Made by a program: the position numbers and the translations under genes. Below, in pieces: positions 51,794 to 61,108 of a stretch of DNA of 64,000 nucleotides; within the stretch, counting starts at the first letter, position 1, and each line of letters opens with the position of its first letter. The stretch is taken from assembly GCF_036549475.1 (NCBI RefSeq), contig NZ_JAZHLI010000019.1:16364-80363 (forward strand), written 5' to 3'. The DNA comes from Aurantimonas sp036549475 (GTDB lineage: Bacteria; Pseudomonadota; Alphaproteobacteria; Rhizobiales; Rhizobiaceae). Below the pieces are notes generated by a model, which was not told the DNA's origin, did not search any database, and saw nothing but the letters and a program-made list of their open reading frames with translations.

Positions 51794-54046
51794 ATGGGCA
51801 AGGCTACCGAACCGCCGGCCGGCGGCGGCGACATCGAACCGATCGACCTGAAGGCAGCGCTGGAAGAGCGCTACCTCGCCTATGCGCTGTCGACCATCAT
51901 GGGCCGCGCGCTGCCGGATGTGCGCGATGGCCTGAAGCCGGTGCATCGGCGCATCGTCCACGCCATGCGGATCCTGCGGCTGGACCCCGGCCAGGGCTAC
52001 AAGAAGTGCGCCCGCATCGTCGGCGACGTGATGGGCAAGTTCCATCCCCATGGCGATGCCTCGATCTACGACGCGCTTGTGCGCCTCGCCCAGGATTTCG
52101 CGATCCGCTATCCGCTGATCGACGGGCAGGGCAATTTCGGCAATGTCGATGGCGATAGCCCGGCGGCCATGCGCTACACCGAAGCTCGGATGACCGATGT
52201 CGCCACGCTGCTGCTGCGCGGCATCGACGAGGACGCGGTCGACTTCAAGAAGACCTACAACGAGGAGGAGGACGAGCCGATCGTCCTGCCGGGCGCGTTC
52301 CCGAACCTGCTCGCCAATGGCTCGTCCGGCATCGCCGTCGGCATGGCCACGTCGATTCCGCCGCACAACGCCGCCGAACTCTGCGACGCGGCGCTGAAGC
52401 TGATCGAGAACCCGGAGGCCACCACCGACGCGCTGCTGCGCTTCGTACAGGGTCCGGATTTTCCGACCGGCGGCGTCATCGTCGACAATCACGCGCAGAT
52501 CCGCGAGGCCTACGACACGGGGCGCGGTTCGTTCCGGGTGCGGGCGCGCTGGGAGACCGAGGACCAGGGCCGCGGCGGCTACGTGGTCGTCGTCACCGAG
52601 ATTCCCTACCAGGTCCAGAAGTCGCGGCTGATCGAGAAGATCGCCGAGCTCCTCCTGGCGCGCAAGCTGCCGCTGCTCGGCGACGTGCGCGACGAATCGG
52701 CCGAGGACGTGCGCATCGTCATCGAGCCGAAGAGCCGGACGGTCGACCCCGAACTCCTGATGGAATCGCTGTTCCGGCTGACCGATCTGGAATCGCGCAT
52801 CCCGCTGAACATGAACGTCCTGTCCGGTGGCAAGGTCCCGAAGGTCCTGTCGCTCAAGGAGGTCTTGGCCGAATGGCTGGCGCATCAGCGCGAGGTGCTG
52901 GTGCGCCGGTCGCGCTACCGGCTGGCGCAGATCGAGCGGCGGCTGGAGATCCTGTCCGGCTATCTCATCGCCTTTCTCAATCTCGACGAGGTGATCCGCA
53001 TCATCCGCGAGGAGGACGAGCCGAAGACCGAGTTTATGCGGACCTTCGAGCTGACCGACACCCAGGCCGAGGCGATCCTCAACATGCGGCTGCGCTCACT
53101 GCGCAAGCTGGAGGAATTCGAACTCAAGCGCGAATTCGACACGCTGACCGACGAGAAGGCCGAGAAGGAAGCGTTGCTGGCGTCCGAGGAGCGGCAGTGG
53201 GCTGGCATCGCCGCTGAGGTCCGCGAGGTGCGCGAGTCCTATTCCAAGAAGACCAAGGTCGGGCGTCGCCGGACGCTGTTCGCCGATGCGCCCAACCGTG
53301 CGCTCGACGACATCACGGTCGCCCTGATCGAGAAGGAGCCGATCACGGTCGTCCTCTCGAAGAAGGGCTTCCTGCGCGGCATGAAGGGCCATCTGGCGGA
53401 TTTCTCGTCGCTGGCCTTCCGCGAGGGAGACGGGTTGCAGCTCGCCTTCCATGCCATGACGACCGACAAGCTCTTGTTCCTGTCGACCGGCGGCCGCGCC
53501 TTCACCCATGGCGCGGACAAGATGCCGGGCGGGCGCGGACAGGGAGAGCCAATCCGGCTCGCATTCGAACTCGAGGACGAGCAGGACATCGCGCTCGCCT
53601 TCGTCGCCGATCCCGAGCGGCGCAGACTGCTGGTTTCCACCGACGGGAACGGCTTCATCGCCAGCGAGGCCGACATGCTGGCAAACACCCGCAAGGGCAA
53701 GCAACTGATGAACCTCGCCGGCAAGACGCGGCTCGCACTCGCCGCTCCGGTGGGCGCGGGCGACCATGTGGCGATCGTCGGCGAGAACCGGAAGCTGCTG
53801 GTCTTCCCGCTGGTGCAGGTGCCGCAGATGACCCGCGGCAAGGGCGTTCGGCTGCAACGCTACAAGGACGGCGGCCTGTCCGACGCGCGCGTCTTTGCCA
53901 TGGCGGGCGGGCTGACCTGGTCCGATTCGGCCGGGCGCAGCTTCACCCGTTCGGAAACCGAGCTGCTGGAATGGCGCGGCGACCGGGCACAGGCCGGACG
54001 CCTGGTGCCGAAGGGCTTCCCCAAGACCAACAGGTTCGACGGCTAG
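51794..54046 (+). CDS. parC: DNA topoisomerase IV subunit A
   Basis: Breakage-reunion subunit of topoisomerase IV, which unlinks daughter chromosomes with ParE. It has 750 residues. It shows the quinolone-pocket helix GKFHPHGDASIYDALV and the catalytic tyrosine in AAMRYTEARMT, the tower and coiled coil, and a C-terminal beta-pinwheel with degenerate repeats. The lack of a GyrA box and its length support ParC over GyrA. Ala replaces the E. coli Ser80 position. AGAGGAGG lies just upstream of the ATG. Confidence 0.95.
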   Translation: MGKATEPPAGGGDIEPIDLKAALEERYLAYALSTIMGRALPDVRDGLKPVHRRIVHAMRILRLDPGQGYKKCARIVGDVMGKFHPHGDASIYDALVRLAQDFAIRYPLIDGQGNFGNVDGDSPAAMRYTEARMTDVATLLLRGIDEDAVDFKKTYNEEEDEPIVLPGAFPNLLANGSSGIAVGMATSIPPHNAAELCDAALKLIENPEATTDALLRFVQGPDFPTGGVIVDNHAQIREAYDTGRGSFRVRARWETEDQGRGGYVVVVTEIPYQVQKSRLIEKIAELLLARKLPLLGDVRDESAEDVRIVIEPKSRTVDPELLMESLFRLTDLESRIPLNMNVLSGGKVPKVLSLKEVLAEWLAHQREVLVRRSRYRLAQIERRLEILSGYLIAFLNLDEVIRIIREEDEPKTEFMRTFELTDTQAEAILNMRLRSLRKLEEFELKREFDTLTDEKAEKEALLASEERQWAGIAAEVREVRESYSKKTKVGRRRTLFADAPNRALDDITVALIEKEPITVVLSKKGFLRGMKGHLADFSSLAFREGDGLQLAFHAMTTDKLLFLSTGGRAFTHGADKMPGGRGQGEPIRLAFELEDEQDIALAFVADPERRRLLVSTDGNGFIASEADMLANTRKGKQLMNLAGKTRLALAAPVGAGDHVAIVGENRKLLVFPLVQVPQMTRGKGVRLQRYKDGGLSDARVFAMAGGLTWSDSAGRSFTRSETELLEWRGDRAQAGRLVPKGFPKTNRFDG

Positions 54047-54096
54047 GCAGGGACGGAGTTGTCCTCCGGGTGACCGATGGCCCGGTGCTGCCGGCC

Positions 54097-55023
54097 TCAG
54101 ACCAGGCGGTCGTGCCGTGCGACCGGCCGCCGCTGGCGGCGCATGCGGCGCAGTTCGGCGATGGAATGGGCGACCAGCGTGGCGACGACGACCGCGCCGC
54201 CCAGCATCGCCAGATCGACCGGTCGTTCCGCGAAGATCAGCCAGACCCAGACAGGGGCGAGCACGGTCTCGATCAGGAACGCCATGGAGACCACCGGAGC
54301 GGGCACGAACATCGGTCCGATGGCGAGGCAGATCATCGCGACTGGGATCAACACGCCGCCATTCAGGACCAGCCAGATGATCGCGTCGGATTGAATGCCC
54401 TCGCCGGCCATGAAGGGCAGGGCGACCAGCGCCGGCACCAGCCCGCCCAGCGCCGCCGTGTAGCGCATGTCGGTGCGGCTGCGCCGCGACAGGGTCAGCG
54501 CCAGTGCGATCAGGAAGGCCGTCGCCAGTGCCGACAGGTCGCCGGTCCAGTTGCCGGTCTCGAATCCCGCGCCGATGATCAAAAGGACGCCGAGCAGCGT
54601 CGCGGGTATGGCCAGCACGGTCGCCAGGGGCGGGCGTTCGCCGATCAGCAACCAGGACAGGATCGCGGCGAACATAGGGTTGAAGGCGAGGATGAAGACG
54701 ACATTCGCCGCGCTGGTGTTGAAGACAGCGAAGACGAAGGTGGTGGCGGCCAGCGAGAAGATGCCGACGATAAGAAAGCCGGTGCGACCGGCGATTAGCT
54801 TCTGGCCGCGCGGGTTCCGCGCCCGGTCGATCAGCCAGATGAGCAGGACCGCCGCTGCGGTCAAAAGACCGCGGATCGCCAGCACCGTCCAGAAGCTGCT
54901 CTCCGACATCCGGATCAGAGGAATGTCGAAGGACAGGACCAGCCCGCCGATGCCGACGATGGCAAGGCCCTGGCCATAGGAGCGGGCCGAAGCGGCCGCT
55001 TCGGTTTCGGACAGCGCGGACAT
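54097..55023 (-). CDS. DMT superfamily permease (EamA)
   Basis: A 308-residue inner-membrane exporter-type protein with ten hydrophobic segments in two EamA repeats. The first ends near PMFAAILSWLLIGERPPLA and the second near MAFLIETVLAPVWVWLIFAERP, both carrying the typical Glu-Arg-Pro motif. The substrate is unknown; family members export amino acids, metabolites or drugs. It faces parC and follows bpt by 79 bases. Confidence 0.92.
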   Translation of the reverse strand: MSALSETEAAASARSYGQGLAIVGIGGLVLSFDIPLIRMSESSFWTVLAIRGLLTAAAVLLIWLIDRARNPRGQKLIAGRTGFLIVGIFSLAATTFVFAVFNTSAANVVFILAFNPMFAAILSWLLIGERPPLATVLAIPATLLGVLLIIGAGFETGNWTGDLSALATAFLIALALTLSRRSRTDMRYTAALGGLVPALVALPFMAGEGIQSDAIIWLVLNGGVLIPVAMICLAIGPMFVPAPVVSMAFLIETVLAPVWVWLIFAERPVDLAMLGGAVVVATLVAHSIAELRRMRRQRRPVARHDRLV

Positions 55024-55102
55024 GGGTACCTGTCGGATGGTGGGATCGTCGCCGTCGGCTATAGCGCCCGGCGCCAGATGGCAACCGGCGGCGCACGCCG
55101 GC

Positions 55103-55852
55103 TCAGCCCTCGTAGCGTTCCCAGCCCTTGGGAAGCAGGTGCTCCTGCGGGCGAAAGCGGATCTTGTAGTCCATCTTGCGCGAACCGCTGACCCAGTAGC
55201 CGAGATAGAGATAGGGCAGGCCGAGCTTGCGGGCGCGCTCGATGTGATCGAGGATCATGAAGGTCCCGAGGCTGCGGTCGCTCTCGTCGGGCTCGAAGAA
55301 CGAATAGACCATCGACATGCCGTCGGCCATCACGTCGCTCAGGGCGACGGCCACGAGTTCGCCGTCCGAATGCCGGCTGAAGGCCGAATCCGCGCCCCGC
55401 TTGCGATACTGGACAAGCCGCGTGTCGACCTGGCTGTCCTCGACCATCATCGCGTAGTCGAGAACGCTCATCTCGGCCATGCCGCCCTCTGCGTGGCGGT
55501 GATCGAGATAGCGCCTGAACAGGGAATATTGCTCGCTCGACGGATCCGGCTCGTCCATCCGGCCGATCAGGTCGCGATTGCGCGCGGCGACGCGCCGCAT
55601 GGAGCGCGTCGGCTGGAACTCGTCGACCAGGATGCGCACGGAGACGCAGGCGCGGCAGCGCTCGCAGGCGGGCCGGTAGGCGATGTTCTGGCTGCGGCGG
55701 AAGCCGCCCTGGCTGAGCAGGTCGAGCAGCGACGGTGCGCGCTCGCCGGTCAGATGGGTGAAAACCTTCCGCTCGGCCTGGCCCGGCAGATAGGGGCAGG
55801 GAGACGGTGAGGTGAGGAAGAATTGCGGCGTCTGCGGATGATGTACCGTCAT
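55103..55852 (-). CDS. bpt: Aspartate/glutamate leucyltransferase (Bpt)
   Basis: Transfers leucine from Leu-tRNA to N-terminal Asp or Glu, marking proteins for ClpAP in the N-end rule. It has 249 residues. Cysteines in RPACERCRACVSVR, then VMADGMSMVYSFFEPDESDR and GLPYLYLGYWVSGSRKMDYK, are hallmarks of the ATE/Bpt family. GGAAGGG precedes the ATG. It starts 16 bases after the SLC13-type gene. Confidence 0.94.
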   Translation of the reverse strand: MTVHHPQTPQFFLTSPSPCPYLPGQAERKVFTHLTGERAPSLLDLLSQGGFRRSQNIAYRPACERCRACVSVRILVDEFQPTRSMRRVAARNRDLIGRMDEPDPSSEQYSLFRRYLDHRHAEGGMAEMSVLDYAMMVEDSQVDTRLVQYRKRGADSAFSRHSDGELVAVALSDVMADGMSMVYSFFEPDESDRSLGTFMILDHIERARKLGLPYLYLGYWVSGSRKMDYKIRFRPQEHLLPKGWERYEG

Positions 55853-55868
55853 GGCCGACCCTTCCGTC

Positions 55869-57689
55869 TCACAAGGAATAATACCATGGGCCCACGATCG
55901 AAAATGTTAACCACACCAGGATCACAAGAGGAATACCGGCCTTGGCGAAGTCGATGAAACGGTAGCGTCCCGGCCCCATGACCATCAGGTTCGTCTGATA
56001 GCCGATCGGGCTGGCGAAGGATGCGTTGGCGGCGAAGATGACGCAGGCAAGAAAGGCCTCCGGCGGTGCTCCGAGCCGATTGGCGACGTCGAGCGCGATG
56101 GGGGTGAACAGGACCGCCGTCGCATTGTTCGACAGGAAGTTCGTCATGATCGCTATGACAAGGAACATGGCCGAGAGAATGACGGCGGCCGACTGACCGT
56201 CGAGCGCGGCGACCGTGCCGTCGGCAATCATTGCCGCGCCGCCGGTGCGCTCCAGCGCCGTTGCCGCGGCAATCGCCGCGCCGACGAGCATGAAGATCGA
56301 CCGATCGACCGATCGGGCGGCCTCGCCGATTGTCAGGCAGCCGGTCGCCACCATCAGGACAGCCCCGGTGACCGACAGGACCTCGATGGGCAACAAGCCC
56401 GTTGCCGAGCCCAGAACGATGCCGAGGAAGATCGCGACCGCCACCTTCGCCTTGGTGCTTTGCGGAATGGTCTGCGCGGAATATTCCAGCAGCAGCAGAT
56501 CGTGATTGCCCTTAAGCGAGGAAATCGCGGCCTCACGCCCGCACAGAAGCAGGGTGTCGCCGGGCTCCAGCCGGATCTCCGACAAAGCGGAGCGGGCCAT
56601 CCGGCTCTTGCGCTGCAGGCCGAACAGAGTGATCCCGAACTGGGTGCGCAGCCCCGAGAACTGCATGGTCCGCCCGGCATATCGCGAGCCGGGCGCGACC
56701 ACCGCCTCGGCCATCACCATGTCCGGTCCGATCTTGCGCTGCTCGGCCGTGAAGCCCGAGGGATCCAGGGTCTTGATGGTGAGGTTTCCGGCGGCCAGCG
56801 CCTTGGAAAAGGCGCGGCGCGTGGCGGTGACGATCATCCGGTCGCCGGGCTGGAGCGTGACGCCGTCGAAGGGCGGCAGGAAGGTCTCGTCAGCGCGCAG
56901 GATCATCCGCGGCATCAGGTCGCCCAGATCGGTGAACAGGCCGGCGCGCGCGGTGCTGCCGACGAAGGCATGTCCGTCGGTGATGTCGATCTCGCCGAGG
57001 AACTGCTTGCCGCCAGCATCGACGACGCGGCCCTGTGGGCCCTCGCGGGGGGTGAGGATCCGCGGCATGACCTTGATCACGTAGAACCCGCCGACAAGCG
57101 CGATGGCGAGGCCGGGAATGGTGAAGTCGAAGAAGCTCAGGGTGATGCCGGACCGCGCCGCGACGCCCGCCACGAGGAGGTTGGTGGAGGAGCCGATCAG
57201 CGTGGTGATGCCGCCAAGGATCGACAAGAAGGACAGCGGCATGAACACGCGCGATGGGGAGATGCCGCGCTGGGTCGCCAGCATGGTGAGGATGGGAATG
57301 AAGATCACCACCACCGGCGTGTTGTTGAGGAAGGCCGAGAGAACCGCGGCGCTGAGCAGCACCACGGCGACGGCCCCGGCGCCCGCCGTCCCGCCGATCC
57401 GCGAGAGCAATTGGGTCGGCCGCGCCATGGCGTCGGTCGCAAACAGGCCCTGGCCGACGATGAGCAGCGCCAGCACGGTGACGAGCGCCGGATTGGCGAA
57501 ACCCGACAGGAGGTCGCCGCTGGTCACGGGGAAGCCGGCCTCGTCCCGGTAGGGGAACAGGGCGAAGAGAAGGAGGAAGGCACTGAGGGACGCCGCAGCG
57601 ACAGCCTCGATCGGCCAGCGCTCCAGCGAATACCCGACCACACTCACCAGGATGAGGAGGTAAGTGACCCAGACGTGTAGCGAATCCAT
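55869..57689 (-). CDS. SLC13-type permease with two TrkA-C domains
   Basis: A 606-residue transporter with two membrane halves. The first (about residues 1-210) includes ALVTVLALLIVGQGLFATDA, NNTPVVVIFIPILTML and the ion-site motif LIGSSTNLLVAG. Two cytosolic RCK_C/TrkA-C domains follow (about 215-400), then the second half with NFLSNNATAVLFTPIAL and SPIGYQTNLMVMGPG. This layout fits the divalent-anion:Na+ symporters and the SLT sulfate group; the substrate may be sulfate or a carboxylate. It lies between the RDD gene and bpt, all on the minus strand. Confidence 0.92.
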   Translation of the reverse strand: MDSLHVWVTYLLILVSVVGYSLERWPIEAVAAASLSAFLLLFALFPYRDEAGFPVTSGDLLSGFANPALVTVLALLIVGQGLFATDAMARPTQLLSRIGGTAGAGAVAVVLLSAAVLSAFLNNTPVVVIFIPILTMLATQRGISPSRVFMPLSFLSILGGITTLIGSSTNLLVAGVAARSGITLSFFDFTIPGLAIALVGGFYVIKVMPRILTPREGPQGRVVDAGGKQFLGEIDITDGHAFVGSTARAGLFTDLGDLMPRMILRADETFLPPFDGVTLQPGDRMIVTATRRAFSKALAAGNLTIKTLDPSGFTAEQRKIGPDMVMAEAVVAPGSRYAGRTMQFSGLRTQFGITLFGLQRKSRMARSALSEIRLEPGDTLLLCGREAAISSLKGNHDLLLLEYSAQTIPQSTKAKVAVAIFLGIVLGSATGLLPIEVLSVTGAVLMVATGCLTIGEAARSVDRSIFMLVGAAIAAATALERTGGAAMIADGTVAALDGQSAAVILSAMFLVIAIMTNFLSNNATAVLFTPIALDVANRLGAPPEAFLACVIFAANASFASPIGYQTNLMVMGPGRYRFIDFAKAGIPLVILVWLTFSIVGPWYYSL

Positions 57690-57860
57690 AAACCGCCGCG
57701 TTCCGTTGTCCGCCTGACCTTATCCGTGTCGGGACAGCGATTGGCAACCCGTCGGTCGATACCGACATGACGGGGCGGCGAGGCTCGGCTTCAAATGGGC
57801 AACGGGCTGAAGGCCCGGCTCCGGCCTCGCCAGCTGGGCTTCAGGCCGGCGGCGACCGGC

Positions 57861-58334
57861 TCAGCGGTCGCGGATGACCGCGGTGCCGAGCAAGAGGTCG
57901 TGCAGGAGCTGCTTGCGCCGCGTGAACAGCGCCACGAGCAGGACGAAGGGCGTCAGAACCGAGACGGACGCCCAGAACAGGACGCCGTGCAGGACCGCGA
58001 GCGCCGGGTCGACAGGAGCGCCGTCAAGGCGGGCGACGCGCAGGCCGGCGACGCGCATGCCAGGCGTGGCCTGCTGCCGGCCGCCCATGGTGAAGCCGAC
58101 ATAGGCAATTGCGATGAGCGGCAGGAGGATCGCATAGAGCCCCCAGGCGAGGCCGAGCGACACGATGCCCAGCACGAAGACGACGATCGCCGCGGGAACC
58201 GACAGCAGCAGCACCAGCGCATAGTCGACGACGAAGGACATCATGCGCCGTGTGCGCACGCCGTCGTAGAGCCGCGGCGAATCAAGCTCGGTCGCCCGGA
58301 GATCGGAGGTTCGCACAGTGGTCTCTTCGTACAC
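57861..58334 (-). CDS. RDD family membrane protein
   Basis: A 157-residue protein with three or four membrane helices (SFVVDYALVLLLSVPAAIVV, LAWGLYAILLPLIAIAYV, VLFWASVSVLTPFVLLVAL) and the RDD core: Arg in RRMMSFVVDYAL, Gly-rich TMGGRQQATPGMRVAGLRV, and Asp in LLHDLLLGT. Function is unknown; some members are Na+/H+ antiporters. It follows hemB by 95 bases, a linkage common in this order. Confidence 0.9.
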   Translation of the reverse strand: MYEETTVRTSDLRATELDSPRLYDGVRTRRMMSFVVDYALVLLLSVPAAIVVFVLGIVSLGLAWGLYAILLPLIAIAYVGFTMGGRQQATPGMRVAGLRVARLDGAPVDPALAVLHGVLFWASVSVLTPFVLLVALFTRRKQLLHDLLLGTAVIRDR

Positions 58335-58429
58335 GGCAGGATCCTCGTCGTGGTTTCGTACGATCCCAAGATGGGGGCGGAAAAGGCGGCCTGCAATATA
58401 CGGCGACGCGGAGGTGATGCGGGACCGTA

Positions 58430-59464
58430 TCAGCCGACACGCATGCGCGCAGCGACCTTCGGTGAGAAATAGCTGAGGATGCCCGACGCGCCGGCGCGCT
58501 TGAAGGCGGTGAGGCTTTCGATCATCGCGCGATCACCGTCCAGCCAGCGATTGCCCGCCGCCGCCATGATCATCGCGTACTCGCCGGACGTCTGGTAGGC
58601 GAAGGTCGGGACGCCGAATTCGCGAGACAGGCGCGAAACAATGTCGAGATAGGGCATGCCGGGCTTGACCATGATCATGTCGGCGCCTTCGGCGATGTCC
58701 TGCGCGGCCTCGCGCACGGCCTCGTCGCTGTTGCCGCAGTCCATTTGGTAGGTGCGCTTGTCGCCCTTCAGCATGCCGCCGGATCCGACGGCATCGCGGA
58801 ACGGGCCGTAGAAGGCCGAGGCGTATTTCGCCGCATAGGACATGATCATCGTGTCGCGATGGCCGACATCGTCGAGCGCCTGACGGATGCAGGCGACGCG
58901 CCCGTCCATCATGTCGGACGGTCCGATGATGTCGCAGCCCGCATTGGCCTGCACGACGGCCTGCCGGCACAGCGCCTCGACCGTCTCGTCGTTGAGGATG
59001 CGGTCGCCCTCCATGATCCCGTCATGGCCATGAGAGGTATAGGGATCGAGCGCGACGTCGCAGAGAATGCCGATCTCGGGAACGGCCGCCTTGATGGCGC
59101 GGCTCGCCCGGCAGACGAGATTGGCCTCGTTGAAGGCCTCGCTGCCGTGTTCGTCGCGCTTGTCCGCATCGGTGTAGGGAAACAGTGCGACGACCGGAAT
59201 GCCGAGATCGCGCGCCTGTCTGGCCGCATCGACGCAACCTTCCACCGACAGCCGGAAAACTTCCGGCATGGAGGGGACCGGTTCGGGGGCACCGCCGCCT
59301 TCACGCACGAAGATCGGCCAGATCAGGTCGTCGGCGGTCAGGTTGGTCTCGCGCACCAGACGGCGCGACCAGTCGGACTGGCGCAGTCGCCGCATCCGAA
59401 GGCCCGCCGTCGCCGCATCGATGCGCGCCGTGATGGAAACGCCAGAATCGCCGGTCCGTGTCAT
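58430..59464 (-). CDS. hemB: Porphobilinogen synthase (delta-aminolevulinic acid dehydratase)
   Basis: Condenses two aminolevulinate molecules to porphobilinogen in heme synthesis. It has 344 residues. The metal loop reads CDVALDPYTSHGHDG, with aspartates where zinc enzymes have cysteines, as in the Mg-dependent Bradyrhizobium enzyme. The two Schiff-base lysines are in MIMVKPGMPYLD and in the SYAAKYASAFYGPFRDA loop. The start at 59464 (MTRTGDSGVSITARI) gives a normal N-terminus; the frame is open further but without a ribosome site. It is divergent from the DUF6163 gene. Confidence 0.97.
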   Translation of the reverse strand: MTRTGDSGVSITARIDAATAGLRMRRLRQSDWSRRLVRETNLTADDLIWPIFVREGGGAPEPVPSMPEVFRLSVEGCVDAARQARDLGIPVVALFPYTDADKRDEHGSEAFNEANLVCRASRAIKAAVPEIGILCDVALDPYTSHGHDGIMEGDRILNDETVEALCRQAVVQANAGCDIIGPSDMMDGRVACIRQALDDVGHRDTMIMSYAAKYASAFYGPFRDAVGSGGMLKGDKRTYQMDCGNSDEAVREAAQDIAEGADMIMVKPGMPYLDIVSRLSREFGVPTFAYQTSGEYAMIMAAAGNRWLDGDRAMIESLTAFKRAGASGILSYFSPKVAARMRVG

Positions 59465-59755
59465 GCGGCAACATCCCATCTGTCTGAGGGCGCCCCATCC
59501 CATGCATTTGCATGGCGGACAGGATCGCGCCCCGGCGCGGACGCCGATCGCCGCGCGGTCGACTTCTGCGTATGCGCTCAGGCCCGCGACATCAAGATTG
59601 ACGCGCTCTTTGCGTCCGCCGTAGGTTCCCGGCGCGTCGGGCAGACTCCCCGTCGCCCGGGTGGCTCCGATCACGGCCGCCCGCCGATACCATCTTTCCT
59701 TGCGCCTCCGCCCGTCCGCGGGAACGGCGCCCAACGGACCGGAAGGCAGAGTCTC

Positions 59756-60178
59756 GTGATCAAGGGATTTGCCCAACGGGCCAGAGCCGAAGCGTTCCAC
59801 AGGGCGCTGGCGGTCTGGCTCTACCGCATGGCGGCCATCGTGATGTTCGTCGCGGGGGTCGTCTACTGGATCCGGCTGGTCGGCATCGAGGACGGACCGC
59901 TTTATCGCTTCGACCTGATGCCGCTGTGGTGGAAGATCGCCGCCCCGACGCTCGCCGTGCTCTATCCCGTAGCCGGTATCGGCCTGTGGCTGACCGTCGG
60001 CTGGGGTGCGGTGGTCTGGGTGCTGATCGCGATCATCGAGGCCATCATGCATCTGGGCTTCCCGCAGCTGTTCGGGCCGAACCTGCTCTGGCTCGGGTTT
60101 CACCTGTGGGGCCTCGGCATGCTGGGCGCCGTCCGCGTGATCGGGCTGTACGAGCGCCGCCGCCTGCGCGGGTACTGA
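59756..60178 (+). CDS. DUF6163 membrane protein
   Basis: A 140-residue protein with four hydrophobic segments (YRMAAIVMFVAGVVYWIRLV, IAAPTLAVLYPVAGIGLWL, GAVVWVLIAIIEAIMHLGF, LLWLGFHLWGLGMLGAVRVI) and basic ends. The place between hemB and ldtR fits the DUF6163 family of Hyphomicrobiales; function is unknown. The GTG at 59756 is chosen because GGAAGGCAGAG lies just before it and it keeps the first helix intact. The 291-base gap to hemB has no other frame I would call. Confidence 0.75.
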   Translation: MIKGFAQRARAEAFHRALAVWLYRMAAIVMFVAGVVYWIRLVGIEDGPLYRFDLMPLWWKIAAPTLAVLYPVAGIGLWLTVGWGAVVWVLIAIIEAIMHLGFPQLFGPNLLWLGFHLWGLGMLGAVRVIGLYERRRLRGY

Positions 60179-60288
60179 TGGCTAGCCGCGGCGCGCGGTG
60201 GCCGGGTCCGCGGGCCTTGAAAGGAATTGTTCAGTTCGGGGATAGAGCTTGTTAATCAAGACTTTGGATGGGGAAGTGTAAGACGGCA

Positions 60289-60305
60289 TTAAGCCTGCGG
60301 TTTAA
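60289..60305. promoter_or_regulatory. Near-perfect 17-bp palindrome, candidate LdtR operator
   Basis: TTAAGCC-TGC-GGTTTAA, two 7-base arms with one mismatch, in an AT-rich stretch about 85 bases upstream of ldtR. Size and symmetry fit a MarR-family dimer site. That LdtR binds it is inference. Confidence 0.45.
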
Positions 60306-60389
60306 GTCGAATTTTAGATGCGCTGGCTATGTTGGGTCTCAAGATGGGGTCGATAGAGAACATCCATCAGCTCAACAGCGGAGACTACT

Positions 60390-60899
60390 ATGAACGCTCA
60401 GATGAAGGCAGACGCCGCGCCGCAGGTCGCTCCGAAGGACGAACTGAAGTCGCTCTACCTGGAAACGCTGCAGTTGGTCGAGCGGCTGCACCGCCGCCTG
60501 CTCGACGTCATCAAGGACGAGTTCGACCGCAACAGCCGCACCGACATAAACGCGGTCCAGGCGCTGCTGCTCTTCAATATCGGCGACTCGGTGCTGACCG
60601 CCGGCGAGCTGCGCACCCGCGGTTTCTATCTGGGCTCCAACGTCTCGTACAACCTGAAGAAGCTGGTCGATCTCGGCTTCATCAATCACCAGAAGTCGCG
60701 GGTCGACCGCCGCGCCGTGAAGGTGTCGCTGACCGACTCCGGCCGTGAAGTCGCGGCGATCGTGGCCGAACTCTACGACCGCCACATCGGCTCGATCGAC
60801 AAGGTCGGAGGCCTGGACGAGCAGGAATTCCAGAAGATGAACCGTTCGCTGCAGCGGCTCGACCGCTTCTGGAACGACCAGATCCTCTACCGCCTGTAA
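60390..60899 (+). CDS. ldtR: MarR-family transcriptional regulator LdtR
   Basis: A 169-residue winged-helix regulator. In Liberibacter and Sinorhizobium, LdtR controls an L,D-transpeptidase and stress and motility genes. The DNA-binding core includes ALLLFNIGDSVLTAGELRTR and the recognition region YLGSNVSYNLKKLVDLGFI, with the wing HQKSRVDRRAVKVSLTDSG. The helices on either side make the dimer. CGGAGA precedes the ATG. It follows DUF6163 after 211 bases containing a palindrome, which suggests its own, perhaps autoregulated, promoter. Confidence 0.9.
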   Translation: MNAQMKADAAPQVAPKDELKSLYLETLQLVERLHRRLLDVIKDEFDRNSRTDINAVQALLLFNIGDSVLTAGELRTRGFYLGSNVSYNLKKLVDLGFINHQKSRVDRRAVKVSLTDSGREVAAIVAELYDRHIGSIDKVGGLDEQEFQKMNRSLQRLDRFWNDQILYRL

Positions 60900-60924
60900 G
60901 ACGGGCTTCCACCTCCGCGCAAAT

Positions 60925-60956
60925 GCCTCGCGACCTGAAAGGGTCAGCGAGGCTTT
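60925..60956 (+). terminator. Probable terminator after ldtR
   Basis: A 10-bp stem with one bulge (from 60925 pairing to 60953) followed by TTT. It lies 26 bases past the ldtR stop. The short U-tract and the bulge make it a moderate call. Confidence 0.5.
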
Positions 60957-61108
60957 CGCATGTCCGGCGGCAGCTGCGGGCGTCCGGCCGCGGGGAGGGG
61001 GCAAGTCGGGCAGCGCGGCCCTGCCGAGCGCGCCGGTTCTCTTTGTGACATCTCGCCACACATACGACGGGCGACGAAAGCTGGCTGCGAAGAGAATGGG
61101 AATCCTGC

